DNA from: Ceratorhiza oryzae-sativae
Taxonomy: Eukaryota > Basidiomycota > Agaricomycetes > Cantharellales > Ceratobasidiaceae
Assembly: GCA_030998015.1 (NCBI GenBank)
Contig: JARWMV010000244.1
Location: 372,001 to 436,000 of the forward strand
DNA length: 64,000 bases
Direction: 5' to 3'
Position numbers and translations under genes: made by a program. The notes under the pieces are model-generated. The model saw only the letters and a program-made list of their open reading frames with translations, ran no database searches and was not told the DNA's origin. Of this stretch, positions 1 to 12,149 are shown piece after piece. Numbering within the stretch: the stretch's first letter is position 1; each line of letters begins with the position of its first letter.

Positions 1-632
1 TGCCCCTCCTTTCCATCTTCTTCGTCATCTCTTTCTTCGTCTTCATCTTCCGCCGCACCGTATGAGCAAAGGTACTCGACCCAATCGATTGGTACCAGTT
101 CCGTCATGTAGTTTCCACCCTCAATCTCTTTAGCAGCAGCAGCGTGCGCCGGTGTAGCGTCCAAGAGTAAGCATATTAGATGCCACATGTTAGGGCACCG
201 TTTGCTGAGGTCTTTAGCCATACCCGAGCTAGAAAAACGAAGAACTTGGCTGTGGGTCATACGCTTGATGTTAAACTGATAACCCGCAGATATATGCACT
301 ATCTGTGCGATTTCCGCCAGGTATTTAGCAACCGTAGCGTTCCGTGCGATACAAGACACAGTCTCAGACGTTGCTGGCGTGGATAAAAGCAGAGAAAATA
401 TATCATTGAGACTAGCTGCCATACAGGTTTGAGATTGTAGGCGATCATGAGACCTATTCTCAAGGGGACCAGCAAAATCACCAGTATTCAAATCGGCCAA
501 AAAGCCCAGGGGTTTTACGCCTTCGCGCTGAAATGCATGTGATATGCGCCGTAGTGTACTCAGAGGGAGTCGCATCGTCGTGGGGAGATCGTGAGCCACA
601 AGTCGATCATCGACACCGCCACCTAGCAAACT
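1..632 (-). CDS. Partial DUF6589-like protein, N-terminal part
   Basis: A minus-strand frame of about 210 codons has no stop and runs off the left edge of the window, so this is the 5' portion of a longer gene. A likely intron acceptor (CAG or TAG) lies at about 624-633; upstream of it the frame hits a TAA at 645-647. Visible features are a run of helices, the segment RCPNMWHLICLLLDATP and, nearest the edge, a strongly acidic stretch (AAEDEDEERDDEEDGKEG). The layout, with a helical region, a WHLICLLLDA-type motif and then an acidic linker, resembles the N-terminal half of basidiomycete DUF6589 proteins. A second, almost complete member lies at 36278-40899. The family has no established function. 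The first exon is not identified. The assignment to DUF6589 is by resemblance only. Confidence 0.5.
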
Positions 633-1172
633 GGTGTCGGCGTTTTAGTGGCTTGGTCATCCCACGCCACCGATCCGAGGAGCTCTCTACCGACGTCACC
701 CCTCTGGCCGAGTTCCCAAACCGTTCACAGCAAGCCCCAAGCTCTGGGCGCTTGTAGAGTTGCGCCAGTCTCTCGAGCACGCTTGGCTGAGGAAGGGACC
801 CTGTCCCCTTCTCACGTCATGTGAGGCGTGCTCAGAGACTGGGTAGGAGTCTAGATTTTGACAGGTCATTTTATGGGGTTGCAGTTTACGTACACTTTTG
901 CTGATGAAGTTCAGTATGAAGCTTGTTGAAGTGCCACTCAATATATTGGGGGGTTATTTCTATTTGCGATAGTACTAGTCAATGTTAATTACAATATTAC
1001 ATAACCTATTTACTTGCCAGCCTCGCCCATCTTGCGCATGTGTTTCTCAGTCTGTGTTTTCACGGTTTTCTGTGGTTGTTGGTCATGTTTGGTGTTATGC
1101 TTATGTAAGCCAAAGGAGCTGGTCACGAGCCCGCTTTGCTTGTTACGACAACCCTGTCACTCGTGGCTCACA
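633..1172. other. Intergenic, no gene seen
   Basis: About 540 bases between the partial minus-strand gene and the HNH gene. Only short overlapping ORFs without family features are present. It should hold the 5' exon(s) of the left gene and the promoter of the right gene, but I cannot place either. Confidence 0.4.
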
Positions 1173-2362
1173 ATGGCTGACCAAATAACTCGCGCTCGAA
1201 ATCTCCTGGATTCATATGTCTCGGATAAGGAAGATGATAAAACTGTAGCAGTTCTAAATGCTCTGATAGATTTTGCCCCAACACCACGCGGTCGATCAAA
1301 CATTTGTGAAGCCATCCTGAGGTGTCGGACGATAACACCTCCAAGCAGTATTTCTGACTTGCTTCGGCAACTCGCACAGCAGTTTATAAACGGCCTCCTC
1401 ATTCCGAGTGAGTCTCCCTATGATGTCTTTTTTGGTTGGTTGATCATTGTCACCTCCATAGTTAAAGCCCAAGGTGGTAAAACCCCCCAGATCAGCGATC
1501 ACCCCTCTCGTCAGGAGAGCATGGAGCTTACATCTCTCCTAAATCAAGTCCATGTTGGAACGGCTTCGCGCGACCATAACATGAAGCGGAAGGTTAGCCT
1601 AATTGATGCTACATTGATCCCACAAGTGTATCCACCTAATGAATGATAGGCGCTGCAACGAGATAATTATCGAAGTGTGCTCTCAGGCAGACTCGACTAC
1701 TATTCCTATGAGCGCAACATGATAAACGACATGCCCCAGGACCCGAAACTCAGTTTCACGCAAGCCGCCCATATTTTGCCCTTTTCTCTGGCAGCAACCC
1801 GTGAAGGGGAACAGGTGTGTTCCTTGTGTTCCCACATTCTCGTGCTTATAAATACCCCACCAACATTGCGGTGAAGTATGGACAATCATTGAGGAATTCA
1901 GTGGCATGAAAGTTCTCGATTCACTCTCCGGAAATGACATCAACCGGCTCGGAAATGTTCTGACGCTGACGGATACCGAACACACTCTGTTTGGTACTAT
2001 GGTCGTCTGGTTGGAAAAGCGCGAGGTACGCCAGCATGTCACAGTCGAAATCTGAACTCACGTATTGAATAAAGGCTCCGTGCGAATATATCATTCGTAG
2101 TAAAGCCCATCATGCCCTTTTAACGGGTCTTCCAGTAGGGGCTATTCTTACACTTGGGACCACCGACCCGCAGCTCGAATTGCCGGATGAACGGCTAATT
2201 GCTATCCACGCGGCCTGTGCACAAGTACTTCATATGAGCGGCATGGCAGAGCATATAGATCGTATCATGAGGGATTTGGAAGAAATGACTGTGCTTGCCG
2301 AGGATGGGACTTCAAACATTTGGGATATATTCGCGCTTCGAGGCGGCATTTCAGTTCATTGA
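1173..2362 (+). CDS. HNH-endonuclease-domain protein (HNH_2-like), four exons
   Basis: The start is the ATG of MADQITRARN. Exon 1 (1173-1592) encodes a helical N-terminal region. An intron at 1593-1649 (GT..CTAAT..AG) restores the frame and removes two stop codons. Exon 2 carries ALQRDNYRSVLSG and, downstream, QAAHILPFSLA, which is the AAHI core of fungal HNH_2 domains. Exon 3 begins at 1877 (WTIIEEFSG; then GNDINRLGNVLTL and EHTLFG, the conserved Asn and His part). The intron at 2026-2074 is clean in phase, and exon 4 (2075-2362) ends with a typical C-terminus (LPDERLIAIHAACAQVLHMS). The donor of the second intron is uncertain (about 1819 or 1828). The family is abundant and uncharacterised in Agaricomycetes; nuclease activity is presumed. 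The usual Cys before the first strand is Ser here (NYRSVL), so metal binding or activity may be altered. Confidence 0.75.
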
Positions 2363-2449
2363 TTTCTATTTCGCTCACGTAATAGCGTGTGCCCATGTAA
2401 TAACCGGCACCGCGTATCTCCTCTCTCTCCATAAAGAAAGAGTTGCTAT

Positions 2450-2752
2450 TTAGGTTTGATGTGAAGTACGGCAGGTATGGTGAGCAAAACACCAGACTAA
2501 TCGGAAGCTATTGGAGCCTGATCCCGATTGGTCGGCTGTCCCCCTGCTCTGCGCGGCCCTGCCGACACCGTGGGTGCGCCCTGGCGTTATCCGCGGGTGA
2601 GAAACGGGTAAGAACACAGAACTGGCTGGGAGATATGCCTCGTCCTCGGAATCAAGCACCATCTTGTCGATTGGAGGAGGGGCTTTCCCCATGCTGCTGC
2701 CTCTCGACGACGAAGCCTTAGAACGATCGGTTTTGCGACGTTTGTTAGACAT
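2450..2752 (-). CDS. Short hypothetical ORF, possibly a gene remnant
   Basis: A 100-codon minus-strand ORF starting MSNKRRKTDRSK. It has a basic, Ser-rich start followed by an acidic patch (VLDSEDEAYL), the style of a disordered nuclear-protein N-terminus. The second half does not look like protein. It may be a first exon whose continuation was lost at the transposon block just to the right, or it may be fortuitous. I do not recognise a family. Confidence 0.25.
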   Translation of the reverse strand: MSNKRRKTDRSKASSSRGSSMGKAPPPIDKMVLDSEDEAYLPASSVFLPVSHPRITPGRTHGVGRAAQSRGTADQSGSGSNSFRLVWCFAHHTCRTSHQT

Positions 2753-3611
2753 ACAAGTCCGACAAAACTGATGGATGCGGTAGTGGGTTGAGTTCACTCA
2801 CCTACAGTAAGTAGCTGAGGTGATCATCTGGTGGCAGGCATTACGTTAGCTGGATGCTCCTGTCGGACACGACACTGGGGGCAGTTCGTATATGATTGAA
2901 CCGTCCACTCGTCCCTACATCGAGGCATTTGGGGTGGGCCTTCAAACCTATTGGAGCCCAAGGAGAACCGGAGCTTGTTGCCTGTCCCTGCCGCTTCCCG
3001 GAAATTCCAGGAGCCGAGGCCAAATACAACCACATATCTGAGGCGAAAACGTCGCTTACCGAGCACACTAGACCCTGTATACATACCCACGTAAGCAAGG
3101 CATAAACGCCAGCAAGTATCAGGGCTCACTGACATGCGCCTGCTGTCAGCTGCTTTGCTGGTATACAAACAACTGGTACAACCTATTCTGTTCACCATCC
3201 AGCACAAACAAAGGTCCAACCACTGATTGCCACCTGTTGATCAGTGTAAACAAACATTTGCCAATCACCATACATAAACACCTATCTGCAGCCACTCTCC
3301 ATTTGCACTGGGGCAGCACAATTTTGGTCTTTGCCACAGATTTGTGACTGGGATGGGGGTGGGATCATCATAGTGCTACGCTGTGTTGGGCTCTTATTGT
3401 ATATACTTGAAATGATGGGACAAATATTAATGTGTATATGCACAAGAATATGTGTGACAATCAAAAGCATAAAAAAGATTGTATACAATCATGAGAGCAT
3501 TATGCTATACCTCACTGAATATGTTGGTGCAAGAGAGACAATAAGGAATACTCAGAACATACCTGTTCTTTGTGAGTGTATAACATGATAAGCACCATTA
3601 TACAACCTGGG
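2753..3611. other. Transition into the CpG-poor block; no gene seen
   Basis: No convincing gene. CpG dinucleotides are ordinary up to about 3136 and almost absent afterwards. Minus-strand frames over 2824-3337 are open for 60-130 codons but show no recognisable domain; they could be eroded coding sequence. The last five bases (CTGGG, 3607-3611) are the left copy of the duplication flanking the solo LTR that starts at 3612. Confidence 0.4.
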
Positions 3612-3754
3612 TGTCAGAGCTATGACCAAGAGGATAAGTCAATGTCTAAGAGGACAATGATAGGTCTATGGACAACATTGCCAGAGACCTAAGTCACAAC
3701 ACCAAGGGGTAGATGTGCAACAAGGAGGAGGGTTGCAATGAGACACAGAGTATG

Positions 3755-4020
3755 TGTGAGGTGCAGGCATGTGCCCACACAAATGGCACAGCTGGAGGCT
3801 GTGCCCATCTTATCTTCTCTCTATCTTAACACAGTCACTCATTACTATTTCACTCTGTACCCTGTCTGTCTTTACCCATGTATATAAGACTGTCTCTTGT
3901 TGCCTGTAGCTCCTCAGCTTTCCTTTGAATACAAGTCTTTGGCAAGTTATACTCTAACTCCTAAGACCCAACTTTGCCTCATTACACTTGTCTTTGATTG
4001 CTCAGCCTAATGGCCTCACA
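3755..4020 (+). repeat. 5' LTR of chromovirus 1
   Basis: 266 bp, starting TGTGAGGTGCAGGC and ending GGCCTCACA, with short inverted ends TGTGAGG/CCTCACA. It contains a TATATAAG-like box near 3880. It aligns with 12150-12378 plus 13821-13857. Eight positions show TG in one LTR against CA in the other, which means one ancestral CG lost independently on opposite strands. Confidence 0.88.
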
Positions 4021-4293
4021 TTTTTTAACTTTTGCCAACCCTTTACTTGACAACTTGACACCCCTCGACATTGTTGTACCAACATTGGACAACAACCTTG
4101 AACCCAGCCTAGAAGTTTTTTTTCCTTACTTGACTCATCTATAACTTGAAAACCCACCAGGAGTGATCAACCTGTTGGACCCAAAAACATTTTCTCTTTC
4201 TCTACACTAAGCAAAACCATTTCCCTTTTGACCCCTTTTCTTTTTTCTCCTTTTCTCTTTTAATCTGGATAAGTACTAATTGCAATTTCAAAC

Positions 4294-7200
4294 ATGGCCA
4301 TGAACACTAGGAGGCCAATGAACGGCTCAGGGGGCTGCTGCCCCAACCTTCAACTTGCTCCCCAACCACTCCTCAACAGCTGCAGCCAAGCAAGATACAT
4401 GGAAGAAGGTCTCCATCAAGGAGATACCTGATGGGAGCCCCGGATTTGAGCACTAAGGGTCCACCAACCTTGAAATACCTGGTTTGTTCACCACAAGCCC
4501 TGTCAATTACAGTAGACCACCCCTCAACTCCACACCCAAGTTTGACAGTGACAAACTTGACAAGCACCTTGCAGACATGCATATAACCATGTATGAGGAG
4601 CACACCAATGACAAGTTGTGCCCCTCTGGGGAGAGCATAGCTGGGCAGGAACCCCAAGCATGCCCCCCATTGGAGAGCATAGGTGTCATGCTGTGCCCCA
4701 TGGAGAGTGTGATTGGACAGGCTATGGAGCCACCAATGTACCCTGATTTGACACAGTCTGAATTCAAATGCACAGCCATGCTGTTGTTTCATGCCTATGC
4801 AGAGGCAACCATCAAAGATGGCACCAAGGCCTTGACCACCCCATTTCAAATGCCTAGCTACAAGGTGAAAGCATATTCAAAAACCCCAAGCACAAGGCTG
4901 GAGGGTGCAAAATGGTTTGGGAATAGTGTATTAGATACAAATGCATTTGATATACATACATACATTTAGCCTGAGCCTGAACAACGCTCTGACAAGACTT
5001 TGAAACAGTCAAGCAAACTGAAGAAAAAGTGAGCAAAACAACAGCATGCTGAGGACATGGCATACCTAAATCAAATCATCTTGGACAGAAAGCACCTTTG
5101 CAACATGCAAAAGGTTTTGTTGGAGGAAATCCCAAACTCCAAACTGCTCCTTGATGAAATCAAGGAAGCCCTAAGCACAAGCAAAGGGTATGAATTGACA
5201 CTCTGGGAAGACAATGTCTACCCTATCCCAACTGACAATGAAAACCCAGCAATTGAGGTTTGGAAGTTGACTGAAGTCACGTGTGAGGAAAGCCCACAAG
5301 CTGGCCTGTCATACTTCAACAAAGGAAAATGGGTTAAAGATATGGATTACAAGGCAAATGTAAAATACAAATTGGACAAATCAGCCACAAAGACTGGTCA
5401 CTCACAGACCATGCTGTTGAGCAAAGGGCACAAGATGTCTGAAAAAGTCAAGTGTCAAGCACAACCTTTGCTGGGCATCATGATTGACAACATACACCTG
5501 ATCAAACCATAGACCATGCTGAAAACCCTGGCTAAACCCACAGACTTAAGGGCCAGCATTGCTGCACTGCCAGGAGGAGGATATTTTGCAAAGAAAATAC
5601 AGGCTAAAAGTGTTGGATTTGATCAGTCAAATATCAAGAACATGCAAGCAAGGTTTAACCCACCTAGTGACAGCAGCAAGTTGTCAAGCATGGACAGCTC
5701 AGACAGCTTGGACAAATTGGATGACCTGGTGGGACCCAGGTATTTGGACAGTTCAAGTGAGTCAGATAGCTCTGATAGCTTGGACAAATCAAGCAGCTTG
5801 AGTAGCTCAAGCAGTTTGGGTGGTAAGAAAAAGCATAAGAACAAGAGTAGCAAGAGTAGCAAGAGCTACAAGTGCTACAAGGCCAAGTGAAGGGCAAAAT
5901 ACTGTGAGAAAACCTGCAAACTGTGAAAAGAAATTAGGAAAGCACAACGCACAGTGGTGAAACTCAAGGAACCCTCACTGTATTATGGGCAACCTGACTA
6001 CAATGACTTTGAGCTCTGGGTCTATGAGCTTGAACAATGGTTGAAGGAGTTGGGATTTAGGAACAAAAAAGCAGTCCAATATGTCAGCACATTCCTACAA
6101 GACAAGGCTGCACAGTGGTACATGGATTTCATGGCACCAGATCCAAAGAAATATACTGTCAACTTGGTAAAGATAGGATTGTTTGGTTATTGCTTCCTGC
6201 CCAACCTCAAAGCACAACTACAATGCAACTTCAAGGATGCATGGCAAGGAAACATGAAATTCATCAACTACCTGAGACTGCTGAAATGCCTTCAACAGAG
6301 GATACCTGATATAACCAACTGTCAGCTATGCATTAAAGTATGGGACACAGTACATTTGTACCTAAAAATTAAATGGATTGAGGCAGGTATTGATGCAGAG
6401 ACTGCAGATGTAGACAAAATGTGTGAGTCAGCAGAATGTTTCAAAGTGGCTGAAGAGGTTAAGCAAAGGGCGCGACCAATGCCAGACCTGCAAGCTGCAT
6501 CAAGGATGATGTTTAGGCATATGGGATGACACATCAGACCACAAAGGTACTCACCAGGAGGCCTGCCAAACCCACTGTCAAACCCAACCCCACCTCCTCC
6601 ACCAAATAACCTGCCAGGAGGATCACAGAACTGAGCAAAACCTCTGTATCCACCCCAAAATCAGGCCAGACCATCCAGGCCACAACAAGGGTGTCCACAC
6701 GACCAAAAGACAAAGCCAAATAGGACAAAGATGTTGGCTGAAGAGCAGAATGAGCTTTGCGCAGCTGGCAAGTGCTATTCATGCAAGGAAACTGGACATA
6801 CAGTCAAGGATTGCCCATCTTGTATGACAGCAAAACCCACCAGTGTATACAGTGCAGCTCTAAAGCCGACATACAACCTCATCAAGCAGCTACACAAAGA
6901 ACACAAGATTGCAAATGTCAGTATTGCAAGTATTCAGCCAACAAGTGCATGCAATGGAGCCAAAACCAACTTGAACAAGTCAGGTACTTTGTACAGTTTG
7001 TTAGATATTGATACTTCACATGTGGGATCTTTACTCACCAAGATACTAGACAAGATAACCCTGTACTTGAGCATTGTGGTAACCAACATGGACCAATTCT
7101 GCATCATGATGAATAACCTGATCACCTTCAACATGATGTATGTGGAAATTGCACAACAGGTATGCAAGGTGTATCTTGCAACCAAACAAGAATGTGCAAG

Positions 7201-7417
7201 GGCTGACAAGAAAAATAATCAGACCCTAACACCCATACCTGAAGAAGGACATTTGCTACTCACCAAAGACAAATGGGTACTGAACTGGAGTGCAAGCAAC
7301 AAGGATGATGAAGAAACCCAGAAACCAGTTGCTGGCCTGAGCACCTGTCTAAACACAACTGAACCAGAACAAGATTCCAAAGAAAACAACCTAAGCGTTC
7401 AACTCAACATGCTTTGA
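4294..7417 (+). pseudogene. gag region of chromovirus 1, broken
   Basis: Translation begins at ATG 4294 or 4300 (MAMNTRRPMN or MNTRRPMN), with a frame change near the run of G at about 4331. From 4484 on, all open segments lie in one frame, separated by stops at about 4457, 4967, 5030, 5510, 5888, 5926, 6527, 6634 and 6721. A Ser/Asp/Lys-rich linker lies at 5690-5887 (SSSESDSSDSLDKSSS). The capsid-like gag core is at 5954-6529 (FELWVYELEQWLKELGF). A CCHC zinc knuckle (CYSCKETGHTVKDC) is at about 6774-6815. The product packaged element RNA in the original retrotransposon. It is not functional as read. Confidence 0.75.
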
Positions 7418-7489
7418 GTAGGAGACAAAAAGCATGGGGAATCAAGCACAAGGGTTGTTGAACAGAATGCAGCATGGCTGAAAGATATC

Positions 7490-9415
7490 ACATGAAAACT
7501 ACCTAAACCGATTGTAGTAGAGGCAACAGTAAATGGACAGAAGCTACATGCCTTAATTGACACTGGATCCCTCAGTGACTTTATTTCTACAACAGTCATC
7601 AACCAGCTCAAACTTGAGCATGAGACATTAGCAAAACCAATTGGGTTACAGATGGCAGTAACAGGTTCATGCAGCATGATAAACTACTTGGTCTTGGCAC
7701 ATTTGGGGTATCAGGGCATTGACAAGATGCACTGATTCAATATGATAAACCTGGACAATTATGATATGATATTAGGCACTCCATTTCTTTACCAATATTA
7801 AGTAATAGTCTTGTTCAACCCACCAGCTGTATCAATTGGCAACTGTCACACACAGCCAATACAATGTGAATGGTCATTAGTAATTGAATCCCTTGCAGCT
7901 CAACTGTTCAAAGACAAAATTGAGGAAAGACAAGAGGCATTGAGAGAATATGGGGCCGATCTATGTAAATCCATGGCTGAAACCCCACTCCTGCCATTCC
8001 ATGCCATCAATCATACAATCCTGATCATTGACAAGACAAAGTGCTACAAATCACACCAAGTTCAGTGTCCAAAACCACTCAAAGGGCTATTTAACAAGAA
8101 ATTCGGGGCTTACCTGAACACCAGCCAATGGGAATACTAACCAGGCATCAATGCAACTCCAATGCTAATCCTCATGAAGAAATCTAAGGATGGGAAAATC
8201 ACAGAAAGAATGGTTTTGGACAAGCAAGAGATAAATGCAAATACTCACAAACTTGTGTCACCCCTCCCAGACATCAACTATATTCTCATGGAGGTATCTT
8301 GGCACCCATACCATAGCCTGATTGACAGAAAGGATGTGTATGAGCAGATATGCATTATCCCAGAACATGTATCCAGATTGTTATTTATGACACCTAATGG
8401 GATAATGGTCAGTCAAGTCATGCAGCAAGGAGACTGTAATGCAGGAGCAATGTACCAGGCCCTCATGAACCACATTTTTGCGGAATTTATTGGTAAATTT
8501 ATGTTTGTCTACCTTGACAACATAATAATTTTTCCGGATACAGCTGAAGAACATGAAAAACATGTTAAGATGGTATTCAACATGCTACAGAGGGAAAAAC
8601 TTTACCTAAGCCCCAACAAGATGCAACTATTTGCCAAATGCCTAGAAATACTTGGACATGTAATCACAAGCGAGGGCATTGCAATGGACCTGCACAAAGT
8701 TGACATGATTGAGAAATGGAAAGTGCTGAATTTGAAAGAACAACTGATGAGTTTCTTGGGCGCAGTCAGATATCTAGCAGTGAATTGTGCCAATGTTAGG
8801 ATCCTGATGGCAGTGCTATTGAAACATGCATTGATGATGCAGCCATGGTGATGGGAGGCAACCAAACAATGCATGTTCACTGAGGTCCAGGAAATCATGT
8901 CAAAACATTGGAATTTGAACAGAGTAGCATTGGATTACTCACCTGGCACCCCACCAATCAATCTGACCACTGACACATGCTGCACTGGTGTGAGCGGAGT
9001 TGTGAGCCAAGGCAAGGATCTAAAGACAGCCAAAATCATGGCATTCTGGTTGGGTAAATTTACAGCTACACAACAAAATTATCCTGTGCATGAACAGGAG
9101 TTACTGGCCATAAAAGAATCCCTAGAGCAATTCAAAAACTTACTACATGGGGTTAAAGTTTGAGTGTTCACAGACCATAAAGCACTTGAGTTCTTCTTGA
9201 CCCAACAAAAACTATTGGCTAGACAAACAAGATGGTTGGAGAAGATCAATGAATTTGACATAGACATTAATTACATACCAGGTGAAACAAACATACTTGC
9301 TGACATGCTATTGTGCATCTACAGTAATGAACCAGAGGGAGTGGTTAGGCACAAGTTGGAATACATGACCAACCCAGATCTGGAGACATTGGACATCCTG
9401 GTCAGATCAGTCTGA
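7490..9415 (+). pseudogene. Protease-reverse transcriptase-RNase H of chromovirus 1, broken
   Basis: The aspartic protease motif LIDTGSLSDF is at about 7553-7582. The RT segment at 8162-8851 shows the fingers/palm order, with the catalytic box reading VYLDNII at about 8509-8529 instead of the expected YLDD; GAC-GAC to GAC-AAC is exactly a CG to CA change across the codon boundary. RNase H follows (8873-9415; VFTDHKALEFFLTQQK), interrupted by TGA at 9161. Other in-frame stops are at about 7735, 7801, 8138 and 8849. The loss of the second catalytic Asp and the nonsense codons make the polyprotein inactive. Confidence 0.8.
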
Positions 9416-9610
9416 AAAAGCAGCACAGCCACCAAAGAACTTACCCAACCACTATATGTCAGAGACAGGATCAAGGCTGAACTAGCAGCTTGGCAGAAAC
9501 AAACTGAGGAGCCTAGACAAGGTCAGTGTGAGCATAAACAGGTAGAAAAGTACCTTGGACAACCTGAGCATAAACACTGAACAAAAAGGGAACCTGAGCC
9601 AAGTCCAGAC

Positions 9611-11149
9611 ATGCAGGACACAGCTGACTTGACAAAAGTCAAGCTGAGCAAGTCACCAAGAGAGCCTGAACCTGAGAAGAAACAAGTGCATTGTGAGAAT
9701 AAACCCAAAATTGGACAAGAAATGGCACTCACCAAATGCATGACTGAGTTCTCACTACCAGAGAGCCTGAAGGGCCGCTACAAGGAGGACCCAATGCTAA
9801 GTCACATTGTGTCTGAAACAAGTCAGTATCAAAACTTCAAGATACAGCATGACATACTGTACTTACAAAGGGACGAGAGCCTAGTCCTATGCATGCTGGA
9901 CATCATGATTGGCAAAAGATTGGTGTGCAAAGTGATCATTACTCATGTGCATTCCATTCTTGTGCATCAAGGGGCAAAGAAAATGTTAGCATGGTTGAGA
10001 ACTCAAGTATGGTGGAAAACAATGGTACCCAATCTTAAACAATATTGCAAATCATGTGGTACATGTGCAGCAAACAAAGCAAGCACACAGAAACTGATGG
10101 GCCTGCTACAGGCCATGCCCATACCATTGTACCCATGGCAATCCATTGGTGTGGACTTTGTTGGACCACTACCTGAGTCTGAGGCACAATATGGCACATT
10201 TGACATGATCACAACTGTAATCAATAACCTCACACAGATGGTACACCTGATACCAACAAAACAAGAATATACCACAAAAGATGTCATGGAGATCATATTC
10301 GAACATGTCTACAAACTACACAGGATGCTGGAACAAATAGTATCAGATTGGGACTCACTATTTACGTCAACATTCTGGACAAGGCTGTTGGAGCTGACCA
10401 AGACCAAACTCCAGATGTCCTTGTTGTATCATCCCCAGACCAACAGTATGACTGAGCACATACAAAGGACATACACAAGCCTACTGAGAATGTGTGCTGG
10501 TAAGATGCAAAAGGATTAGGCAAAGAACTTACCTGCAATCAAATTTGCAGTCAATTCAGCATGATCAGAAGCCACTGGACTATTGCTGTTCTACCTCAAC
10601 TATGGTAGAACCCCCTCCCTAATGGTTCAGAACATGGAATCAAAATTCCCAGGTGTAAGTGAACATGTTGGACACATCAAGCTTGCAATCATGACCATGC
10701 ACAACACACTCATCAACATGCAAGCCCAAATGACAAAGCAAGCAAATAAGCACTGACAACCTGCAACAATCAAAGAGGGCGAATTAGTGTATGTATCAAC
10801 ACAAAACATGTGCATACCAAAGGGCCAGGCCTGGAAACTAGCCCCAAAATATGTCAGACCATATAAAGTGGCATGTGTGCTCACACAAGGAGCCTTGTAT
10901 GAAATTGACTTACCAAAAGAGATGTGTGCTAGAGGTATCCACCCTGTATTCCATGTGTTGCTGTTACAAGTACACATGCTGTTGGACAATAGGAAGTTCC
11001 CCAGGCACAAGTATCAGCAAATTCTATTGTTGGGGGACACACCCCAAGCCTGGGCTGTCGACCAAATCCTGTCTCACAAAGGCAAGGGACATAAGGTGCT
11101 ATTTCAAATCAAGTGGAAAACGGGCAATACAATGTGGGAGGCTTACTGA
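9611..11149 (+). pseudogene. Integrase and chromodomain of chromovirus 1, broken
   Basis: The zinc-binding HH-CC domain is visible at about 9945-10075 (HVHSILVHQG..., then CKSCGTCAANK). The DDE core follows, with VDFVGPLPE and a degenerate second Asp region (SDWDSLFTS, where related elements have SD-Arg-Gly; CGG to TGG fits). Stops lie at 10517, about 10562, about 10757 and 11147. The C-terminal part at 10787-11149 ends with a chromodomain-like segment (WAVDQILSHKGKG...FQIKWKTGNTMWEAY). Chromodomains of this class target insertion to heterochromatin. The pol reading continues to a TGA at about 11296. Confidence 0.78.
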
Positions 11150-11285
11150 AATGTCAGGCATCTTGAGGTGCTCAATGCATACTGTGAGGCCCAAGGTGTC
11201 AAAAGCATTGCAAATCTGGCATTGAGCCTAGATGATGTTGACAGAAGTGAACCTGAAGACTACAAAATTAATTTTCTAGGGGTTA

Positions 11286-12014
11286 GTGTGCATTGACAAC
11301 AACAAGAATAAAACAAAAGGGGGGGACAGCAAAATCAACCCACCCTCTCCACCCTTGAGAAATTCACTAGATAGTCCAAATACTGAGCTTTACTCACTAA
11401 AAGTTGACAATATGAGCACCAAGAGTGACCAGGTCCAGATGTTGTGCATGGTGCTTGAAAGTAACACCAAGACCCAGGAGGTGTTGATTCACATGGTGCA
11501 GACAATGGGGGAGATGTTGAATGAGGGAGGATGTGGTGGAAACAGAGGCGGAAGATATGGCAGAAAGGGATGGAAGGGCAAAGGTAGTTCCATGCATAGG
11601 AAGCAGAAGCAGATGGCAAAGGAAGCAGGCCAGGATCCAGGAGCAAGGAATGGAAGAATGTTAGCAAGAGGACAGGGCAACCAAGCAACACACTCACATG
11701 CTCACCAGCAGCCCCAATTGCACCCCAAGCACACTCATAACAACCTACTTGACATATCCAACACCAATTGGCCAAGTGCTGCATTTGATGCAGCAAGCAA
11801 AGCCCAGATCACTGGTCACAATCTTCTAACCAGTACCCAACACACCCAGAGCAACATGCTCCCCATGCCCAAGACCCTACCTGCACCTGCATACATGTTG
11901 CCACCCAACAAGACACAACACCTACCCACCCACTCCACCCAGATTAGCCCACACGCACATGCAAACATGCGACTCACCATACCCATCCCACCCACCCAAG
12001 TTACCAAAGCCTGA
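11286..12014 (+). CDS. Additional 3' ORF of chromovirus 1, unknown function
   Basis: An uninterrupted frame of 242 codons, in a different register from gag-pol, between the chromodomain and the 3' LTR. The first ATG is at about 11412 (MSTKSDQVQM), which would give about 200 residues. It has a short helical N-terminus (VLIHMVQTMGEMLNE), a Gly/Arg/Lys-rich basic patch (GGCGGNRGGRYGRKGWKGKG) and then a Pro/Thr/His-rich tail. No membrane segment is seen, so it is not env-like. It is striking that it has no stop while the adjacent 7-kb polyprotein frame has about twenty, although A/C-rich composition with few CGA/CAG codons could explain that. Function unknown; the basic patch suggests nucleic-acid binding (inference). 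Confidence 0.45.
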   Translation: MCIDNNKNKTKGGDSKINPPSPPLRNSLDSPNTELYSLKVDNMSTKSDQVQMLCMVLESNTKTQEVLIHMVQTMGEMLNEGGCGGNRGGRYGRKGWKGKGSSMHRKQKQMAKEAGQDPGARNGRMLARGQGNQATHSHAHQQPQLHPKHTHNNLLDISNTNWPSAAFDAASKAQITGHNLLTSTQHTQSNMLPMPKTLPAPAYMLPPNKTQHLPTHSTQISPHAHANMRLTIPIPPTQVTKA

Positions 12015-12149
12015 CCAAGCCAGGCAACAGCTGGACCACCAAGCAAGATCCCCAAGGAGCTCATTGACTACAAAGACAAACTGATGGACAATGCAGGAGG
12101 AGCTGTCGAAAATCACTAGACAGGCTGCTGCACAGCCCAGAAGGGCAAA

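Noticed and set aside
11286..12014. Envelope-like gene after pol of chromovirus 1
   Set aside because: No signal peptide, transmembrane segment or fusion-like hydrophobic stretch; the ORF is basic and Pro-rich, so it is described only as an unknown accessory ORF.
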